DNA of 64,000 bases, from positions 62,001 to 126,000 of the forward strand of contig NZ_FOXW01000007.1 of NCBI RefSeq assembly GCF_900115825.1, in the 5' to 3' direction. Below, one piece after another: positions 1 through 11,807 of the stretch (the first letter of the stretch is position 1; each line of letters opens with the position of its first letter). The notes beneath the pieces are model-generated. The model was not told where the DNA came from, did not search any database, and worked only from the letters and a program-made list of their open reading frames with translations. Source of the DNA: Desemzia incerta. GTDB lineage: Bacteria; Bacillota; Bacilli; Lactobacillales; Carnobacteriaceae. A program made the translations under genes and the position numbers.

Positions 1-2008
1 CTATGGCCGTATGTGTCCTATCGAGACTCCTGAAGGTCCCAACATCGGATTGATCAACAGTTTATCTAGTTTTGCTAAAGTAAACAAATTTGGTTTCATC
101 GAAACACCGTACCGTCGTGTGGATCGTGAAACTGGAAAAGTAACAGAGCACATCGATTATTTAACAGCTGACGAAGAAGATAATTACGTTATCGCTCAAG
201 CGAATGCTCCATTAAACGAAGATGGTACATTTACAAATGATATCGTTCTAGCTCGTTACAAAGATGAAAACTTAGAGATGTCTGTATCTCGTGTAGACTA
301 CATGGACGTTTCACCTAAACAAGTAGTTGCCGTTGCGACAGCATGTATTCCTTTCTTGGAAAACGATGACTCCAACCGTGCCTTGATGGGTGCCAACATG
401 CAGCGTCAAGCTGTACCGTTGATCAAACCAGATGCTCCTTTAGTAGGAACTGGTATGGAACATGTAACTGCAAGAGACTCTGGAGCAGCTATGATTTGTA
501 AGAATGACGGAATTGTTGAGTATGTAGATGCTGATCAAATCCGTGTTCGCCGCGACAATGGCGCTTTGGACAAATATTCAGTAATCAAATTCCAACGTTC
601 TAACTCAGGTACTTCTTACAACCAAAATCCGATCGTTTCTAAAGGCGACCGTGTAGACAAAGGTGAAATTTTAGCTGATGGTCCATCAATGGATCAAGGT
701 GAAATGGCACTTGGTCAAAACCCGGTAGTTGCTTTCATGACTTATGACGGATACAACTTTGAGGATGCTATCATCATGAGTGAACGTTTAGTAAAAGATG
801 ACGTTTATACTTCTATCCATATTGAAGAATATGAATCAGAAGCTCGTGATACAAAACTTGGACCTGAAGAAATCACTCGTGAACTTCCAAACGTCGGTGA
901 CGACGCATTGAAGAACTTGAACGAAATGGGTATTATCCGTATCGGTGCTGAAGTTAAAGATGGCGACTTGTTAGTAGGTAAAGTTACTCCTAAAGGGGTT
1001 ACGGAATTATCTGCTGAAGAACGCTTGCTGCACGCGATCTTTGGAGAAAAAGCTCGTGAAGTCAGAGATACTTCATTACGCGTACCTCATGGTGGCGGCG
1101 GAATCGTTCATGATGTTAAGATCTTTACTCGTGAAGCCGGCGATGAATTATCACCAGGTGTAAATATGTTAGTTCGTGTTTATATCGTTCAAAAACGTAA
1201 AATCAACGTTGGGGATAAAATGGCTGGACGTCATGGTAATAAAGGGGTCGTTTCCCTGATCTTGCCTGAAGAAGATATGCCGTTCTTACCAGATGGTACA
1301 CCAGTTGATATCATGTTGAATCCACTTGGGGTTCCTTCTCGTATGAATATTGGACAAGTATTTGAAACACATATGGGTATGGCTGCTCGTCGTTTAGGTA
1401 TTCGTATCGCAACTCCAGTATTTGACGGAGTTCGTGAAGAAGACTTATGGGCTACTGTTAAAGAAGCCGGTATGGCAGCAGATGCTAAGACAGTATTGTA
1501 TGATGGACGTACAGGTGAACCATTTGATAACCGTGTAACCGTTGGGGTTATGTACATGATCAAATTGGCTCACATGGTTGACGACAAATTACATGCTCGT
1601 TCTACTGGACCATACTCTCTTGTTACACAACAACCATTGGGTGGTAAAGCTCAATTCGGTGGACAACGTTTTGGTGAGATGGAAGTTTGGGCTCTTGAAG
1701 CTTATGGAGCTGCTTATACTTTACAAGAAATCTTAACGTACAAATCCGATGATGTTGTTGGACGTGTGAAAACATACGAAGCAATCGTTAAAGGTGAACC
1801 AATTCCGACTCCTGGTGTTCCTGAATCTTTCCGTGTATTAGTAAAAGAGTTGCAATCTCTTGGACTAGACATGAAAGTATTGGACGCACAAGACGAAGAA
1901 ATTGAATTACGCGATATGGACGATGACGATGACATCGGTACTGTTGATGCGTTGAGCAAATACGCTGAAGAACAAGAAAGAGTTAGACAAGAACAAGAAA
2001 CTGAATAA
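1..2008 (+). CDS. rpoB: RNA polymerase beta subunit, 5'-truncated by window edge
   Basis: C-terminal part of RpoB, which forms the catalytic cleft of RNA polymerase with RpoC. The reading frame is open from base 2 ([12 protein letters not shown]), so the gene starts before the window and the ATG at 11 is internal. Visible family blocks are [14 protein letters not shown] at the start, the [14 protein letters not shown] segment that contacts nucleic acid near the active site, and [18 protein letters not shown] near the C-terminus. The protein ends in an acidic tail with a run of Asp residues. It is followed 112 nt later by rpoC in the same direction, the usual rpoBC order. Confidence 0.98.
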   Translation, partial: YGRMCPIETPEGPNIGLINSLSSFAKVNKFGFIETPYRRVDRETGKVTEHIDYLTADEEDNYVIAQANAPLNEDGTFTNDIVLARYKDENLEMSVSRVDYMDVSPKQVVAVATACIPFLENDDSNRALMGANMQRQAVPLIKPDAPLVGTGMEHVTARDSGAAMICKNDGIVEYVDADQIRVRRDNGALDKYSVIKFQRSNSGTSYNQNPIVSKGDRVDKGEILADGPSMDQGEMALGQNPVVAFMTYDGYNFEDAIIMSERLVKDDVYTSIHIEEYESEARDTKLGPEEITRELPNVGDDALKNLNEMGIIRIGAEVKDGDLLVGKVTPKGVTELSAEERLLHAIFGEKAREVRDTSLRVPHGGGGIVHDVKIFTREAGDELSPGVNMLVRVYIVQKRKINVGDKMAGRHGNKGVVSLILPEEDMPFLPDGTPVDIMLNPLGVPSRMNIGQVFETHMGMAARRLGIRIATPVFDGVREEDLWATVKEAGMAADAKTVLYDGRTGEPFDNRVTVGVMYMIKLAHMVDDKLHARSTGPYSLVTQQPLGGKAQFGGQRFGEMEVWALEAYGAAYTLQEILTYKSDDVVGRVKTYEAIVKGEPIPTPGVPESFRVLVKELQSLGLDMKVLDAQDEEIELRDMDDDDDIGTVDALSKYAEEQERVRQEQETE

Positions 2009-2017
2009 ATGCGTAAG

Positions 2018-2047
2018 AGAGTTGGTTTCAAAGCCGAGACCAACTCT
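2018..2047 (+). other. Intercistronic hairpin between rpoB and rpoC
   Basis: A 12-bp stem (arms 2018-2029 and 2036-2047, one T-G pair) closes a 6-nt loop (AAAGCC) just after the rpoB stop. No T-tract follows, so it does not look like an intrinsic terminator. It could be an RNA-processing or mRNA-stabilising site between the two cistrons. The stem is seen directly; the function is inferred. Confidence 0.6.
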
Positions 2048-2120
2048 GCATCTTATTCAATTAAGTACGAAACAATTCGAGCAGTTAGGGCAGCTCAACA
2101 AATAAAGGGAGGTTGGCCCC

Positions 2121-5100
2121 TTGATAGACGTTAATAATTTTGAAAGTATGCAAATAGGTTTGGCTTCTTCTGATAAAATCCGCAGTTGGTCTTATGGTGA
2201 AGTTAAAAAACCGGAAACAATCAATTACCGGACGCTGAAACCTGAACGTGATGGTTTATTCTGCGAGCGCATCTTCGGCCCATCTAAAGACTGGGAATGT
2301 GCCTGTGGTAAATACAAACGTATCCGTTATAAAGGAATCGTTTGTGACCGTTGTGGTGTTGAAGTTACTCGTTCAAAAGTACGTCGTGAACGTATGGGAC
2401 ATATCGAGTTAGCAGCACCAGTAACACACATTTGGTACTTTAAAGGTATTCCAAGCAGAATGGGTCTTGTTTTAGACATGAGTCCTCGTGCTCTAGAAGA
2501 GATCATTTACTTTGCTTCTTATGTCGTTATTGAACCAGGCAACACACCGCTTGAAAAGAAACAATTGCTGACTGAAAGAGAATATCGCGAAAAACGTGCT
2601 CAATACGGCAACGAGTTTAAAGCCGGAATGGGTGCTGAAGCGATCAAACAATTGTTAGACGATGTAAACATTGAAAAAGAAGTAGCTGAATTAAAAGAAG
2701 ATTTGACTACTGCAACAGGACAAAAGAGAACTCGTGCGATCCGTCGTTTAGACATCATGGAAGCTTTCAGCTTGTCCGGTAACGATCCTACATGGATGGT
2801 TATGGATGTTGTTCCAGTTATCCCTCCGGAAATTCGTCCGATGGTTCAATTGGAAGGTGGACGCTTTGCAACAAGTGACTTGAATGACTTGTACCGCCGA
2901 GTGATCAACCGTAACAACCGTTTGAAACGTTTATTAGACTTAAACGCACCAAACATCATTGTTCAAAATGAGAAACGTATGTTGCAAGAGGCAGTAGATG
3001 CGTTGATCGATAATGGTCGTCGTGGCCGTCCAGTTACTGGACCAGGTAACCGTCCACTAAAATCACTTTCTCACATGTTGAAAGGGAAACAAGGTCGTTT
3101 CCGTCAAAACTTGCTGGGTAAACGTGTTGACTATTCAGGTCGTTCAGTTATCGTTGTTGGTCCAACATTAAAAATGTACCAATGTGGATTGCCGAAAGAA
3201 ATGGCTGTTGAATTGTTCAAACCTTTCGTAATGAAAGAATTAGTTGAACGCGGAATCGCGAACAACATCAAAAATGCTAAACGTAAAATCGAACGCCAAG
3301 ATGAAGATATCTGGGATGTATTGGAAGAAGTTATCCGTGAACATCCAGTTCTATTGAACCGCGCACCGACATTGCATAGATTAGGGATTCAAGCATTTGA
3401 ACCGATCTTAGTAGAAGGTAAAGCGATTCGTTTGCACCCATTAGTGTGTGAAGCTTATAACGCCGACTTTGATGGGGACCAAATGGCTGTCCACGTTCCA
3501 TTAAGCGACGCTGCTCAAGCTGAAGCACGTATTTTAATGTTAGGTGCACAAAACATCTTGAACCCTAAAGATGGTAAACCAGTTGTTACACCATCTCAAG
3601 ATATGGTTTTAGGTAACTACTACTTGACGATGGAAGAAGACGGTCGTGAAGGCGAAGGAATGGTATTTAGTAGTATCGAAGAAGCTGAAATGGCTTATCA
3701 ACAAGGATATGTTCACTTGCACTCTAGAGTGGGTATCCAAGTTTCTGATATTAAAGACAAACCATTTACTGAATGGCAACGCGATAAAGTATTGATTACC
3801 ACTGTTGGTAAATTAATCTTTAACCAAATCATGCCAGTAGAATTCCCTTACTTGAACGAACCAACACAAGTAAACTTAGAAGTCCAAACACCAGATAAAT
3901 ACTTCGTTGAATATGGAACAGACATTCCAGCATTTATTGCTGAACAAGAATTAGTTAAACCGTTCAAGAAGAAAAATCTTGGTAACATCATCGCTGAAGT
4001 ATTCAAACGATTCAAAGTTGCTGAAACTTCAAAAATGTTGGACAGAATGAAAAACTTGGGCTACAAACACTCAACTAAATCTGGTATCACAGTAGGTATC
4101 GCCGATATCGCTGTGTTAAGAGAAAAAGAAGAAATTCTAGATGATGCTCATAAACAAGTTGAGAAAATTACTAAACAGTTCCGTCGTGGTTTGATCACTG
4201 ACGAAGAACGTTACTCTAAAGTAATTGATGTCTGGAATGCTGCTAAAGACACTATCCAACAAAAATTAATGGAAGTGTTGGACGACAGAAACCCAATCTT
4301 TATGATGAGTGACTCTGGAGCCCGTGGTAACATCTCCAACTTTACTCAGTTAGCTGGTATGCGTGGATTGATGGCTGCTCCTAATGGACAAATCATGGAA
4401 TTACCGATCACTTCGAACTTCCGTGAAGGTCTAAGCGTTATGGAAATGTTTATCTCTACCCATGGGGCTCGTAAAGGTATGACCGATACAGCCTTGAAGA
4501 CAGCCGACTCTGGTTACTTGACTCGTCGTTTAGTTGACGTTGCTCAAGATGTTATTATTCGTGAGACTGACTGTCATACTGACCGCGGTTTAGTTGTTCG
4601 CGCTATTGTGAACGGCAACGAAGTTATCGAACCTCTTGAAGAGCGTTTGATTGGTCGTTACACGAACAAATCTGTTATTCACCCTGAAACTGGTGAAGTG
4701 ATCGTTGGAAGAAACGAATTAATCACAGAACCATTATCAAAAGTTATTTTAGATGCTGGTATCGAAGAAGTAACAATCCGTTCTGCATTTACATGTAACA
4801 CTCCTCATGGGGTATGTAAATACTGTTACGGACGCAACTTGGCTACTGGTAGCGAAGTTGAAGTTGGAGAAGCAGTTGGAACAATCGCCGCTCAATCAAT
4901 CGGTGAGCCAGGTACTCAGTTAACAATGCGTACTTTCCATACTGGTGGGGTTGCCGGAGACGATATTACTCAAGGTCTTCCTCGTATCCAAGAGATCTTC
5001 GAAGCTCGTCATCCAAAAGGACGTGCAACAATTACTGAAGTTACCGGTGAAGTTATCTCTATTGAAGATAAACAAGCTGAGCGTATTAAAGAAGTAACGA

Positions 5101-5753
5101 TCAAAGGTGCAACAGATACACGTACCTACACTGTTCCTTACACTTCTCGTATGCAAGTAGCTGAAGGAGATATCGTTCAACGTGGACAAGCCTTGATTCA
5201 AGGTTCTATTGATCCGAAAGAATTGATCGACATTAGTGATGTATTGACGGTCGAAAACTATATGTTAGCCGAAGTTCAAAAAGTATACCGTATGCAAGGG
5301 GTAGAAATTGGGGACAAACATATCGAAGTTATGGTTCGTCAAATGTTGCGTAAAGTTCGAGTTCTTGACCCAGGTGATACTGATCTATTGCCAGGTGCGA
5401 AAATCGATATCGCTGAATTTACAGAGAAAAATAAAGCAGTCTTAACGACTGGCGGTCTGCCAGCTACAAGTCGTCCTGTATTGCTTGGAATCACTAAAGC
5501 ATCACTTGAAACAAACAGTTTCTTGTCTGCTGCATCATTCCAAGAAACAACTCGCGTCTTGACAGATGCTGCTATCCGCGGTAAACGTGACCCATTATTA
5601 GGATTGAAAGAAAATGTTATCATCGGTAAGATCATTCCAGCTGGTACAGGAATGCGTAAATACCGTAAGATGGATCCTAAAGGAATTGGCGTTGTAAGCG
5701 AAAATGTTTACAGCATCAATGATTTAGAAACAGAAACTCCTTCAGAATTTTAA
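2121..5753 (+). CDS. rpoC: RNA polymerase beta' subunit
   Basis: Full-length RpoC, 1210 residues, the subunit that carries the catalytic Mg-binding loop. The sequence [12 protein letters not shown] holds the three catalytic aspartates. An N-terminal zinc site (CACGKY ... CDRCGVEV, about residues 60-78) and a second cysteine cluster ([14 protein letters not shown]) are visible. The start is TTG at 2121, chosen because AAAGGGAGG lies just upstream and the N-terminus [16 protein letters not shown] fits the family. It is the last gene of the rpoBC unit and is followed directly by a strong terminator. Confidence 0.98.
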   Translation: MIDVNNFESMQIGLASSDKIRSWSYGEVKKPETINYRTLKPERDGLFCERIFGPSKDWECACGKYKRIRYKGIVCDRCGVEVTRSKVRRERMGHIELAAPVTHIWYFKGIPSRMGLVLDMSPRALEEIIYFASYVVIEPGNTPLEKKQLLTEREYREKRAQYGNEFKAGMGAEAIKQLLDDVNIEKEVAELKEDLTTATGQKRTRAIRRLDIMEAFSLSGNDPTWMVMDVVPVIPPEIRPMVQLEGGRFATSDLNDLYRRVINRNNRLKRLLDLNAPNIIVQNEKRMLQEAVDALIDNGRRGRPVTGPGNRPLKSLSHMLKGKQGRFRQNLLGKRVDYSGRSVIVVGPTLKMYQCGLPKEMAVELFKPFVMKELVERGIANNIKNAKRKIERQDEDIWDVLEEVIREHPVLLNRAPTLHRLGIQAFEPILVEGKAIRLHPLVCEAYNADFDGDQMAVHVPLSDAAQAEARILMLGAQNILNPKDGKPVVTPSQDMVLGNYYLTMEEDGREGEGMVFSSIEEAEMAYQQGYVHLHSRVGIQVSDIKDKPFTEWQRDKVLITTVGKLIFNQIMPVEFPYLNEPTQVNLEVQTPDKYFVEYGTDIPAFIAEQELVKPFKKKNLGNIIAEVFKRFKVAETSKMLDRMKNLGYKHSTKSGITVGIADIAVLREKEEILDDAHKQVEKITKQFRRGLITDEERYSKVIDVWNAAKDTIQQKLMEVLDDRNPIFMMSDSGARGNISNFTQLAGMRGLMAAPNGQIMELPITSNFREGLSVMEMFISTHGARKGMTDTALKTADSGYLTRRLVDVAQDVIIRETDCHTDRGLVVRAIVNGNEVIEPLEERLIGRYTNKSVIHPETGEVIVGRNELITEPLSKVILDAGIEEVTIRSAFTCNTPHGVCKYCYGRNLATGSEVEVGEAVGTIAAQSIGEPGTQLTMRTFHTGGVAGDDITQGLPRIQEIFEARHPKGRATITEVTGEVISIEDKQAERIKEVTIKGATDTRTYTVPYTSRMQVAEGDIVQRGQALIQGSIDPKELIDISDVLTVENYMLAEVQKVYRMQGVEIGDKHIEVMVRQMLRKVRVLDPGDTDLLPGAKIDIAEFTEKNKAVLTTGGLPATSRPVLLGITKASLETNSFLSAASFQETTRVLTDAAIRGKRDPLLGLKENVIIGKIIPAGTGMRKYRKMDPKGIGVVSENVYSINDLETETPSEF

Positions 5754-5761
5754 TGGATCAT

Positions 5762-5808
5762 AAAAAGCCAAGCCAGTTAGACACCTAGTCTAGCGGCTTG
5801 GCTTTTTT
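5762..5808 (+). terminator. Rho-independent terminator of rpoBC
   Basis: Perfect 13-bp inverted repeat (5762-5774 with 5795-5807; core AAGCC / GGCTT) ending in a T-run, 8 nt after the rpoC stop. Confidence 0.93.
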
Positions 5809-5926
5809 GTTTTACATAATCGTATTAATTGAACTGCATTATAAAAATGAGTCTATTGATGTAGATTTTTTTAATTCTGTGTTAACGTAAAAGCAAATAG
5901 TAAATAGAAGCTGGAGGGGAATTTAT

Positions 5927-7393
5927 TTGGCAAATACACAATCATTACCAAATGTACAAACAAAACTATTCATTGATGGAAAATGGGTAGAAGGGTCGAG
6001 AGAGAAACGTGCGGTAATCAATCCTGCTACAGGAGAAGAATTGGTAAAAATCTCTCAAGGCGGGAAAGAAGAAGTCCACCAAGCGATTGAAGCAGCGAAA
6101 AAAGCTTTTCCGATCTGGTCAGGGATGGAATTGAAAGAACGAGTAGCCATCATGCACAAAATGGCAGATTTGGTCGAAGAGAATACAGATCGTTTGGCGT
6201 TGATCATGACGTTGGAACAAGGGAAACCCTTCAAAGAAGCAAAAGGCGAAATCAAAACCAACGTAGACAACCTGCATTGGAATGCTGAAGAAGCTCGTCG
6301 TGTCTATGGCGAAACCATTCCTGCACCGAACAACCATAAATATGAAGTGAAAAAACAACCTGTTGGAGTAGTCGGAGCCATCACACCATGGAACTTTCCG
6401 TCGAATATGATCGTTCGTAAAATTTCTCCAGCAATCGCTGCTGGCTGTACAGTAGTATTGAAGCCGGCAGGAAATACTCCGCTGTCAGCTATTGCATTGT
6501 TTGAACTATTTGAAAAAGCTGGGCTGCCAAACGGTGTAGCCAACTTAGTCATGGGGCGGGCGAGCGATATCGGAGAAGTATTTGCAGAAAGCAAAGATAT
6601 TCGCAAGTTGACCTTCACTGGTTCTACGGAAGTTGGTCAAATGTTGTATGAGCAATCAGGCAAGACTTTGAAAAAAATGTCGTTGGAACTAGGCGGACAT
6701 GCTCCTTTTATCGTCTTTAAAGATGCTCCTATCAAACAAACCGTTGATACTTTAGTCGCTATGAAGTTCAGAAATAACGGACAAGCTTGTACTGCGCCTA
6801 ATCGAATTTTTGTTGAAGAAGCGATCAAAAAAGAATTTACCGAAACATTAGTAGAAGCTGTTGAGAAAGTAACAGTTGGAAATGGATTGGATGATGTTAT
6901 GGTTGGACCACTAATCAATGAAGATGCCAGAGAAACCATTGATGCACAAATCGCGGATGCAAAAGAAAAAGGCGCTGAGGTATTGATCGGCGGAGGACGA
7001 TTAAATGAGGGAGAATACGAAAAAGGTTTCTTCTATCAACCAACTGTATTGGACAAAGTGACAACAGAAATGGATATCTTCTATAATGAGACATTCGGTC
7101 CGGTGATTCCTTTAATTGGCTTTACGAACGAAGAAGAAGTCATTGAGCTGGCAAACGATTCAGTATTTGGGTTAGCTTCTTATGTATTTACAAAAGACAT
7201 GCGCATTGCTGAAAAAATCAGCACAGCTTTGGAATACGGTATGGTAGGTGTAAATAATACTGGTGTATCGCAATCAGAAGCTCCTTTCGGCGGTGTGAAA
7301 TACTCAGGATTAGGTCGTGAAAACGGCAAATACGGAGTAGAAGAATTCATGGAAGTGAAATTCGTTCATACCACTTATTTTATGGAAGACTAA
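5927..7393 (+). CDS. NAD(P)-dependent aldehyde dehydrogenase, succinate-semialdehyde type
   Basis: Cytosolic aldehyde dehydrogenase superfamily protein, 488 residues, close to GabD-type succinate-semialdehyde dehydrogenases. It oxidises an aldehyde to the acid with NAD(P). Visible motifs are VGAITPWNFPSN (cofactor site), FTGSTEVG, the general-base glutamate in LELGGHAP, and the catalytic cysteine in GQACTAPNR. The start is TTG at 5927 after GGAGGGG. The gene is monocistronic, between the rpoC terminator and its own terminator. No GABA or glutamate genes lie beside it, so the true substrate is uncertain and other semialdehydes are possible. Confidence 0.85.
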   Translation: MANTQSLPNVQTKLFIDGKWVEGSREKRAVINPATGEELVKISQGGKEEVHQAIEAAKKAFPIWSGMELKERVAIMHKMADLVEENTDRLALIMTLEQGKPFKEAKGEIKTNVDNLHWNAEEARRVYGETIPAPNNHKYEVKKQPVGVVGAITPWNFPSNMIVRKISPAIAAGCTVVLKPAGNTPLSAIALFELFEKAGLPNGVANLVMGRASDIGEVFAESKDIRKLTFTGSTEVGQMLYEQSGKTLKKMSLELGGHAPFIVFKDAPIKQTVDTLVAMKFRNNGQACTAPNRIFVEEAIKKEFTETLVEAVEKVTVGNGLDDVMVGPLINEDARETIDAQIADAKEKGAEVLIGGGRLNEGEYEKGFFYQPTVLDKVTTEMDIFYNETFGPVIPLIGFTNEEEVIELANDSVFGLASYVFTKDMRIAEKISTALEYGMVGVNNTGVSQSEAPFGGVKYSGLGRENGKYGVEEFMEVKFVHTTYFMED

Positions 7394-7410
7394 AATTGGA
7401 CAGTGTATTT

Positions 7411-7446
7411 AAACAAAGAGAGGGATAACCTCTCTTTGTTTTTTTG
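7411..7446 (+). terminator. Terminator after aldehyde dehydrogenase gene
   Basis: Perfect 13-bp stem (7411-7423 with 7429-7441; AAACAAAGAGAGG / CCTCTCTTTGTTT), 5-nt loop, then a T-run. The A-rich left arm makes it a possible terminator also for the convergent prepilin peptidase gene. Confidence 0.9.
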
Positions 7447-7447
7447 T

Positions 7448-8212
7448 CTATTGGATGAACAACAACAGATTTAGCCACTCATAGAATGCTGGACCAATGA
7501 AATAAGCTAGAAGAGCACCTGTAAAAATAAAAGGAGCAAAAGGGATGGCTTGCTGCGAATTAACTTTTTTAACAAGCAGTAACGGGATTTGTATTGCAAA
7601 AACCAGCAGACAAGCTAACAGCAGAGCTAGCACACAGGTCTGGTATCCTAAAAGAAAGCCCAGAATGCCGTAACATTTCACGTCACCTCCGCCTATACTG
7701 TTTGGAAGACGTTGATAGAAAAGATAAAACAGGAGAAAGAACACGATACCAGTTGCCGAATAGAATAAAAAGTCTTTCGTGCCGTTAAGAACGTGGACAG
7801 CGAAAACAGCAGCTGCAAACCATCTCATGATTCGGTCGGGCAGGATTTGATAAGTAAGATCAGAAACAGAAAAAACGATCCCGAACGTGAGCAAGAGCCC
7901 TGAAGTAGCTAAGTTAAATATATGATGGTCAACGTATAGATAAATTAAACAAAATGAAGCGGCTGATACCAGTTCAATAATAGGATAAAGAAGAGAAATG
8001 CGTTGATGGCAGTGACGACATTTACCCCTTTGGTATAAAATAGAAAAGACTGGGATCAATTCCACGCCAGTTAATACATGATGGCAATTAGGGCAAGCTG
8101 AACGACTAAGAGTTATTGGCTGTTTCAATGGGACTCTTAAGCCGACTACGGTTAAAAAAGAGCCCCACACAACACCGTAAACACATAGAATCAATAAATA
8201 GACTGTTTCCAT
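7448..8212 (-). CDS. Type IV prepilin peptidase (A24 family, ComC/PilD-like)
   Basis: Integral-membrane aspartic protease that cleaves, and often N-methylates, type IV prepilins or competence pseudopilins. At 254 residues it is family-sized. After the first hydrophobic segment (with GSFLTVVGLRVP) come two CxxC pairs in the cytoplasmic loop (CPNCHH, CRHCHQ). The two catalytic aspartates are in SDLTYQILPDR and in GGGDVKCYG (the GxGD motif). About seven or eight membrane segments are apparent. I place the start at the ATG ending at 8212 (METVYLL), preceded by GCAGGGGAT; a longer frame adds 26 non-hydrophobic residues unlike the family. It is divergent from rpsL. A role in competence is inferred, because no pilin genes are in the window. 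Confidence 0.87.
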   Translation of the reverse strand: METVYLLILCVYGVVWGSFLTVVGLRVPLKQPITLSRSACPNCHHVLTGVELIPVFSILYQRGKCRHCHQRISLLYPIIELVSAASFCLIYLYVDHHIFNLATSGLLLTFGIVFSVSDLTYQILPDRIMRWFAAAVFAVHVLNGTKDFLFYSATGIVFFLLFYLFYQRLPNSIGGGDVKCYGILGFLLGYQTCVLALLLACLLVFAIQIPLLLVKKVNSQQAIPFAPFIFTGALLAYFIGPAFYEWLNLLLFIQ

Positions 8213-8318
8213 ACGGATCCCCTGCCTTTGTTTTTTGTCATTAGTACTGTACGAATAAAGCGTGCAAAACCGTTTTAAAATTTTAGGCAAAAAAGAAGAA
8301 AAAAACTTTTACGGTTTG

Positions 8319-8347
8319 TTGACAAAAAAAATTAGACGTGGTATTAT
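8319..8347 (+). promoter_or_regulatory. Str operon promoter
   Basis: -35 TTGACA (8319-8324), 17-nt spacer, -10 TATTAT (8342-8347). This near-consensus sigma-A promoter lies 174 nt upstream of rpsL. The long leader contains a small hairpin (CAGTC/GACTG, 8383-8397), which may have a regulatory role. Confidence 0.85.
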
Positions 8348-8521
8348 TCATAAGGTGCTTTTGTACGCAGATTCCTGTAAACCAGTCGTTCTGACTGTTG
8401 CAAAGGCGTATATCCATATTGTCCAGAAGTTGCGTCATGCAGCGTATATTTTTTTAGAAATAAAAGGAACGCCTGGATGTGTGGGATTAGAATTTAATAA
8501 CCGGAAGGGAGGAAACAAAAA

Positions 8522-8932
8522 ATGCCAACAATTAACCAATTGGTCCGCAAACCTCGTAAATCAAAAATTGAAAAATCTGAGTCTCCTGCTTTAAACAAAG
8601 GGTATAACAGTAAACAGAAAAAACAAACTACTGTATTCTCTCCACAAAAACGTGGTGTATGTACTCGTGTAGGTACTATGACTCCTAAAAAACCTAACTC
8701 TGCTTTACGTAAATATGCTCGTGTACGTCTATCTAACTTGATCGAAGTTACAGCATACATTCCAGGTGAAGGTCACAACTTACAAGAACATAGCGTGGTA
8801 CTTCTTCGTGGAGGCCGTGTTAAAGACTTGCCAGGGGTACGTTACCACATCGTTCGTGGTGCTTTAGATACTGCTGGAGTTACTGATCGTAAACAAGGTC
8901 GTTCTAAATACGGTACTAAAAAACCTAAATAA
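8522..8932 (+). CDS. rpsL: 30S ribosomal protein S12
   Basis: S12, 136 residues, sits at the decoding centre and monitors codon-anticodon pairing. It shows the conserved [15 protein letters not shown] segment (residues where streptomycin-resistance changes arise) and the [17 protein letters not shown] block. The start is ATG at 8522 after GGAAGGGAGG. It is the first gene of the str operon. An overlapping longer frame beginning at 8262 is not coding. Confidence 0.98.
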   Translation: MPTINQLVRKPRKSKIEKSESPALNKGYNSKQKKQTTVFSPQKRGVCTRVGTMTPKKPNSALRKYARVRLSNLIEVTAYIPGEGHNLQEHSVVLLRGGRVKDLPGVRYHIVRGALDTAGVTDRKQGRSKYGTKKPK

Positions 8933-8985
8933 ATCTCGTGTTAAAAAACACAACAAACTAAACATATTCGAAAGGAGGAATTTGA

Positions 8986-9456
8986 ATGCCTCGTAAAGGT
9001 CCTATCGCAAAACGTGAAGTGTTGCCAGATCCAATTTACAATTCAAAATTGGTTACTCGTTTGATCAACCGTTTAATGGTTGATGGAAAACGTGGTAAAG
9101 CTGCAACTATTCTTTATAACGCATTTGATACAATCAAAGAAACTACTGGAAATGATCCTATGGAAGTCTTTGAAGAAGCAATGAAAAATATTATGCCAGT
9201 TCTTGAAGTTAAAGCTCGCCGTGTTGGGGGTTCTAACTACCAAGTGCCTATCGAAGTTCGTCCAGAACGTCGTTCAGCGCTTGCACTACGTTGGTTAGTA
9301 AGCTATTCTCGTCTACGTGGAGAAGATACTATGGATCTTCGTTTAGCACGTGAGATCATGGATGCTGCAAACAACACTGGTTCAGCAGTTAAGAAACGCG
9401 AAGATACACATAAAATGGCAGAAGCAAATAAAGCATTTGCTCATTACCGTTGGTAA
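8986..9456 (+). CDS. rpsG: 30S ribosomal protein S7
   Basis: S7, 156 residues, nucleates assembly of the 30S head by binding the 3' domain of 16S rRNA. It begins [16 protein letters not shown] and contains the family block [27 protein letters not shown] lies before ATG 8986. Second gene of the str operon, 53 nt after rpsL. Confidence 0.98.
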   Translation: MPRKGPIAKREVLPDPIYNSKLVTRLINRLMVDGKRGKAATILYNAFDTIKETTGNDPMEVFEEAMKNIMPVLEVKARRVGGSNYQVPIEVRPERRSALALRWLVSYSRLRGEDTMDLRLAREIMDAANNTGSAVKKREDTHKMAEANKAFAHYRW

Positions 9457-9470
9457 GATTCTGCTTTCTG

Positions 9471-9504
9471 TTTTTCAAAGCTGCCCTATAGCAGCTTTGG
9501 GAAA
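9471..9504 (+). other. Intercistronic hairpin between rpsG and fusA
   Basis: Inverted repeat CAAAGCTGC (9476-9484) / GCAGCTTTG (9491-9499) with a 6-nt loop; flanking T and A/G bases can extend it by a few pairs. No T-tract follows. It lies between co-transcribed genes, so a processing or translational-control role is more likely than termination. Confidence 0.55.
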
Positions 9505-9547
9505 TAAACAGATTTAAAAATTTACAAAAAAGAGGTGTATATTCAAG

Positions 9548-11638
9548 ATGGCAAAAAGAGAATTTTCTCTAGAAAAAACTCGTAATATCGGAATCATGGC
9601 CCATATCGATGCTGGTAAAACAACAACGACTGAGCGTATCCTTTATTACACTGGACGTATCCATAAAATTGGTGAAACTCATGAGGGAGCTTCACAAATG
9701 GACTGGATGGAACAGGAGCAAGAGCGTGGTATCACAATCACTTCTGCTGCGACAACTGCTGCTTGGGATGGTCACCGTGTTAACATCATTGATACACCTG
9801 GTCACGTGGACTTCACTGTTGAAGTTGAACGTTCATTACGTGTATTAGATGGTGCTGTTGCTTTACTTGATGCTCAATCAGGTGTTGAACCTCAAACTGA
9901 AACAGTTTGGCGTCAAGCAACAACTTACGGTGTTCCACGTATTGTATTTGTAAACAAAATGGATAAAACAGGTGCAGACTTCTTGTACTCTGTAAACACT
10001 ATCCACGACCGTTTACAAGCAAACGCTCACCCAATTCAGTTGCCAATCGGTGCTGAAGATCAATTTACAGGTATTATCGATTTAGTTGAAATGAAAGCCT
10101 ACAATTACACAAATGATTTAGGTACTGACGTTGAAGAAATCGAAATTCCTGAAGATAAAAAAGAACTTGCTGCTGAATGGCGCACTAATCTGTTAGAAGC
10201 ACTTGCTGAAACAGATGAAGAGTTCATGATGAAATATCTTGAAGGTGAAGAATTCTCTGTAGAAGAGATTAAATCAGCTATCCGTACTGCAACAGTTAAA
10301 GTAGAATTCTACCCTGTTCTTTGTGGTACTGCATTTAAAAACAAAGGTGTTCAATTATTATTGAATGCTGTTGTTGATTACCTTCCATCACCACTTGATG
10401 TTCCTCCAATTCAAGGACATTCTGTGGATAATCCAGATGAAATCATCGAACACCATGCTGATGACAACGAGCCATTTGCTGCTCTTGCATTTAAAGTAGC
10501 AACTGACCCATTTGTTGGTCGTTTAACATTCTTCCGTGTTTACTCTGGTACTTTGCAATCAGGTTCATACGTTATGAATGCAACTAAAGGTAAACGTGAA
10601 CGTGTAGGTCGTATCTTGCAAATGCATGCGAACTCACGTAGCGAGATTCCTGAAGTATTCTCAGGTGATATTGCTGCTGCAGTTGGATTGAAAGATACAA
10701 CTACTGGTGATACTTTATCTGACGAAAAAGAACAAGTTATCTTAGAATCAATGGACTTCCCAGAACCAGTTATCCAAGTTGCTATTGAGCCAAACTCAAA
10801 AGCTGACCAAGATAAAATGGGTATCGCTCTTCAAAAATTAGCTGAAGAAGATCCAACTTTCCGTGCTGAAACTGACCACGAAACTGGCGAAGTTATTATC
10901 GCTGGTATGGGTGAGTTGCACTTGGACATCATCGTTGACCGTATGAAACGTGAATTTAACGTTGCAGCAACTGTAGGAGCTCCTCAAGTTTCTTACCGTG
11001 AAACATTTACTAAAGCTACTGAAGCTGAAGGTAAATTTGTACGTCAATCAGGTGGTAAAGGTCAATACGGACACGTATGGATTGAATTTGCTCCTAACGA
11101 AGAAGGTAAAGGTTTTGAATTCGAAGATGCTATCGTTGGTGGATCTGTTCCTCGTGAATACATCCCTGCAGTTAAAGCTGGTTTAGAGGCTTCTCTAGAC
11201 AACGGTGTTCTTGCTGGATATCCTTTAGTTGACGTTAAAGCGAAACTTTTTGATGGATCTTACCATGATGTTGACTCGAATGAGACTGCATTTAAGGTAG
11301 CTGCTTCAATGGCATTGAAAAATGCTGCGAAGAAAGCTGGTCCTGTAATTTTAGAGCCTATGATGGAAGTTGATGTTACTATTCCTGAAGATTATTTAGG
11401 AGATATCATGGGACACATCAGCGCTCGTCGTGGACGCATTGAAGGTTCAGAAGTACGTGGAAACACTACTATTGTTAAAGGTATCGTTCCTCTTGCTGAA
11501 ATGTTCGGATACGCAACAGCGTTACGTTCATCTACACAAGGACGTGGTACATTTACAATGCAATTTGACCACTACGAAGCTGTACCAAAATCAATTTCAG
11601 AAGAAATTATCAAGAAAAACGGTTCTGCAGCTGAATAA
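9548..11638 (+). CDS. fusA: Translation elongation factor G
   Basis: EF-G, 696 residues, the GTPase that drives translocation of tRNA and mRNA on the ribosome. G motifs are [13 protein letters not shown] (G1), RGITITSA (G2), DTPGHVDF (G3) and [10 protein letters not shown] (G4). Domain IV and the C-terminal domain are complete. The start is ATG 9548 after AAGAGGTG. It lies 91 nt after rpsG, with a hairpin in the gap. Confidence 0.98.
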   Translation: MAKREFSLEKTRNIGIMAHIDAGKTTTTERILYYTGRIHKIGETHEGASQMDWMEQEQERGITITSAATTAAWDGHRVNIIDTPGHVDFTVEVERSLRVLDGAVALLDAQSGVEPQTETVWRQATTYGVPRIVFVNKMDKTGADFLYSVNTIHDRLQANAHPIQLPIGAEDQFTGIIDLVEMKAYNYTNDLGTDVEEIEIPEDKKELAAEWRTNLLEALAETDEEFMMKYLEGEEFSVEEIKSAIRTATVKVEFYPVLCGTAFKNKGVQLLLNAVVDYLPSPLDVPPIQGHSVDNPDEIIEHHADDNEPFAALAFKVATDPFVGRLTFFRVYSGTLQSGSYVMNATKGKRERVGRILQMHANSRSEIPEVFSGDIAAAVGLKDTTTGDTLSDEKEQVILESMDFPEPVIQVAIEPNSKADQDKMGIALQKLAEEDPTFRAETDHETGEVIIAGMGELHLDIIVDRMKREFNVAATVGAPQVSYRETFTKATEAEGKFVRQSGGKGQYGHVWIEFAPNEEGKGFEFEDAIVGGSVPREYIPAVKAGLEASLDNGVLAGYPLVDVKAKLFDGSYHDVDSNETAFKVAASMALKNAAKKAGPVILEPMMEVDVTIPEDYLGDIMGHISARRGRIEGSEVRGNTTIVKGIVPLAEMFGYATALRSSTQGRGTFTMQFDHYEAVPKSISEEIIKKNGSAAE

Positions 11639-11721
11639 TATTATTTAGCGTAAAACTGTTAAGTATTGCTTTTCTCTACTAAAATCGTTATAATTTTTAC
11701 TAAAGAATTGGGTTAGTTTGC

Positions 11722-11752
11722 CATTTGCTTAGGTCTTTGACTTAGGCAAATG
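11722..11752 (+). other. 14-bp hairpin without U-tract between fusA and tuf
   Basis: Arms 11722-11735 and 11739-11752 pair along their whole length (two T-G pairs) around a TTT loop. The sequence after it is not T-rich, so it is unlikely to be a plain terminator. It sits in the 169-nt gap before tuf and could be a processing site, an attenuator or a binding site that sets tuf expression apart from fusA. See findings. Confidence 0.6.
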
Positions 11753-11807
11753 CAGACAACTGGATTCGATTAAAATAGCAACTCAATATGAGGAGGAAAT
11801 TAATAAA

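Noticed and set aside
8262-8594. 110-codon frame overlapping the rpsL leader
   Set aside because: It crosses the str promoter and leader, lacks an RBS at its start and overlaps rpsL in another frame.
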